Assembly (NCBI GenBank): GCA_031423755.1
Contig: JANPGC010000223.1
Coordinates: 1 to 7,799, forward strand
Source: JANMEX01 sp031423755
GTDB lineage: Bacteria > Pseudomonadota > Alphaproteobacteria > Rhizobiales > Rhizobiaceae
Length of the DNA stretch: 7,799 nt
Reading direction: 5' to 3'
The first letter of the stretch is position 1. Each line of letters begins with the position of its first letter. The notes beneath the pieces were generated by a model. It saw only the letters and a program-made list of their open reading frames with translations. It was not told the origin of the DNA and did no database searches. Below, one piece after another: positions 6,376-7,799 of the stretch. Both the position numbers and the translations under genes were made by a program.

Positions 6376-6404
6376 TTGATGGTTACATTTCTGAAGCCTA
6401 ACTC
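6376..6404 (+). promoter_or_regulatory. Possible promoter of the decarboxylase gene
   Basis: TTGATG (6376-6381) and TAACTC (6399-6404) are 17 nt apart, a moderate sigma-70-like match. The inverted repeat GAATT-GCA-AATTC (6361-6373) lies immediately upstream of the -35 element, a position where a LysR-type activator could bind. Both elements are seen; their use is inferred. Confidence 0.3.
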
Positions 6405-6427
6405 CCCACTCCGGGAGGAACCCTGAA

Positions 6428-7799
6428 ATGACAGAACAACTGCCGCCGCTCACAATGTCGGAGGCTGACATGCGCGCCATGATGGACGAGGTCGGTGCGA
6501 TGATTGTCGACCATTTTGTCCATCTTCCCGAAAAGCCCGTGACGCGGCCATCGACGCTGGAGGCGCTGAGCGCGGGGCTTCATGAGAGCATGCCAATCCG
6601 GCCAACGCCGCCATCCGAATTGTTGGAGCAGGTGCGCAGCTTTGTGCTCGCCGAGATGACACATCAAGACCATCCGCGCAATTTCGCCTTTGTGCCAGGG
6701 CCCAGCAATTTCATCGGCGCTATGGCGGACGCGCTGTCGTCAGCATTCAACATTTTTTGCGGCGGCTGGATTGGTCCTTCTGGGACTGCGCAGATCGAGC
6801 TGATCACAATAGAATGGCTGCGCCAGCTCTTCGACATGCCCGGTAATGCCGGCGGCCTGTTCATCAGCGGCGGGTCAATGGCAAATCTTACAGGCCTCGC
6901 GGTCGCCCGCCATGAAATGCTCGCCAACAACCCGAACAATGCGACGATATATTTCTCCGACCAGACCCATTCGTCAGTCGCCAAGGGGCTGAAAATTCTT
7001 GGCTTCCAGCAATATCAGCTGCGCAAAATAGCGTCTGGACCGGACTATCGGCTGCCGATGGAGGCGCTGAGGGCGAAGGTTTCTGCCGACCGCCAGCAGG
7101 GCCTCGTACCATTCTGCATCGTCGCCAATGCCGGAACCACCAACACTGGCACCGTCGATCCACTAAACGAGATAGCCGATTTCTGCGCTGCCGAAGGTCT
7201 TTGGATGCATGTGGACGGCGCATACGGCGGCAACGCGGCGATCAGTACTCTGGGCAAAGAGGCGCTCCCAGGCATAAACCGTGCGGATTCGCTGGCCATC
7301 GATCCGCACAAATGGCTGTTCCAGCCTTACGAGATCGGCTGTGTTCTGGTGCGCGACAGGACTGCGTTGAAGGAGACGTTCAAGGTTTCTGCCGAATATC
7401 TCAAGATCATCGAAGCCAGCGCCGAGCAGCCGAATTTCAGTGACTACGGCGTCCAACTGACGCGCGGCTTCCGGGCGCTGAAACTGTGGATGTCAATGAA
7501 GGCATTTGGCATCGAGGCCTTCCAAGAGGCTATCGACGGTGGAATCACGCGGGCGCGGACAGTGCAGGCATTGTTGGAGCGCGACAAATGCTGGCAGATC
7601 ATAACGCCCGCGCAGCTTGGCATCGTCACGTTCCGTTATATCAAACAGGGTCTCAGCGAAGAGGCACTGGACAGCCTTAATTCGCGTATTTCATCTGAGC
7701 TTATACTGTCAGGCTTTGCGATGCTGAGCCCGACTGTACTCTCCGGCAGAACCGTACTGCGCATGTGCATGATCAACCCGCGCACGACGGAGTATGACA
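6428..7799 (+). CDS. Group II PLP-dependent decarboxylase, aromatic-L-amino-acid decarboxylase type (3' end cut off)
   Basis: Probably decarboxylates an amino acid, perhaps aromatic, to an amine using PLP. The frame is open for 457 codons to the window end; family members are about 470-490 residues, so only a short C-terminal piece is missing. Seen in order: HPRNFAFVPGPSNF; the ISGGSMANLTGL phosphate-binding-type loop (146-157); SDQTHSS with His181, which stacks on PLP in the family; NAGTTNTG; HVDGAYGG with Asp263, which contacts the pyridine nitrogen; DPHKW with Lys295, the Schiff-base lysine; and RMCMINPRTTEYD near the end. Tyr324 (SAEYLK) matches the loop Tyr of true decarboxylases rather than the Phe of plant aldehyde synthases. 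The usual SPA..TELE is GPSGTAQIE here. ATG 6428 has a strong GGGAGGAA at 6413-6420. The substrate is unknown. Confidence 0.9.
   Translation, partial: MTEQLPPLTMSEADMRAMMDEVGAMIVDHFVHLPEKPVTRPSTLEALSAGLHESMPIRPTPPSELLEQVRSFVLAEMTHQDHPRNFAFVPGPSNFIGAMADALSSAFNIFCGGWIGPSGTAQIELITIEWLRQLFDMPGNAGGLFISGGSMANLTGLAVARHEMLANNPNNATIYFSDQTHSSVAKGLKILGFQQYQLRKIASGPDYRLPMEALRAKVSADRQQGLVPFCIVANAGTTNTGTVDPLNEIADFCAAEGLWMHVDGAYGGNAAISTLGKEALPGINRADSLAIDPHKWLFQPYEIGCVLVRDRTALKETFKVSAEYLKIIEASAEQPNFSDYGVQLTRGFRALKLWMSMKAFGIEAFQEAIDGGITRARTVQALLERDKCWQIITPAQLGIVTFRYIKQGLSEEALDSLNSRISSELILSGFAMLSPTVLSGRTVLRMCMINPRTTEYD

Overview
The window looks like chromosomal DNA from an alphaproteobacterium, most likely a member of the Rhizobiales (Hyphomicrobiales) near the Brucella/Ochrobactrum/Mesorhizobium group. 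The reasons are the gene order glyA - nrdR - ribD - ribE - ribH - nusB, the moderately high GC content, and protein sequences that match what I remember of that group, especially NusB and the RibH1-type lumazine synthase. The assignment is from memory and pattern; no database was searched.

Positions 1-4847 are a tightly packed plus-strand block. It opens with the 3' end of glyA (serine hydroxymethyltransferase). nrdR (repressor of ribonucleotide reductase genes) follows, then ribD, ribE and ribH (deaminase/reductase, riboflavin synthase, lumazine synthase), nusB (antitermination factor), and a 12-TM major facilitator protein whose position suggests it moves riboflavin (RfnT-like). nrdR and ribD overlap by 4 nt. 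The ribD/ribE, ribH/nusB and nusB/MFS gaps are 2-5 nt, so this reads as one operon. Only the ribE-ribH gap (65 nt) leaves room for regulation, and it holds a hairpin that buries the ribH ribosome binding site. ribD and nusB both appear to start with TTG.

Positions 4848-4970 separate convergent genes and hold a strong GC-rich hairpin, probably a bidirectional terminator, next to a 12-bp palindrome.

Positions 4971-7799 look like a separate accessory module. A small minus-strand DUF4242-family gene is divergent from a LysR-type regulator. An AT-rich 152-bp spacer between them carries a 19-bp dyad directly before the regulator's start codon. Downstream on the plus strand is a group II PLP-dependent decarboxylase of the aromatic-L-amino-acid decarboxylase type, cut by the window end a little short of its expected C-terminus. 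The simplest reading is that the LysR protein controls the decarboxylase, itself and perhaps the DUF4242 gene, but the ligand and substrate cannot be read from the sequence.

No tRNA, rRNA, CRISPR array, insertion sequence or prophage feature was seen. No clearly new biological system was found. The most open questions are the LysR/DUF4242/decarboxylase module, the ribH leader, and an unusual residue in the RibH substrate-binding motif.
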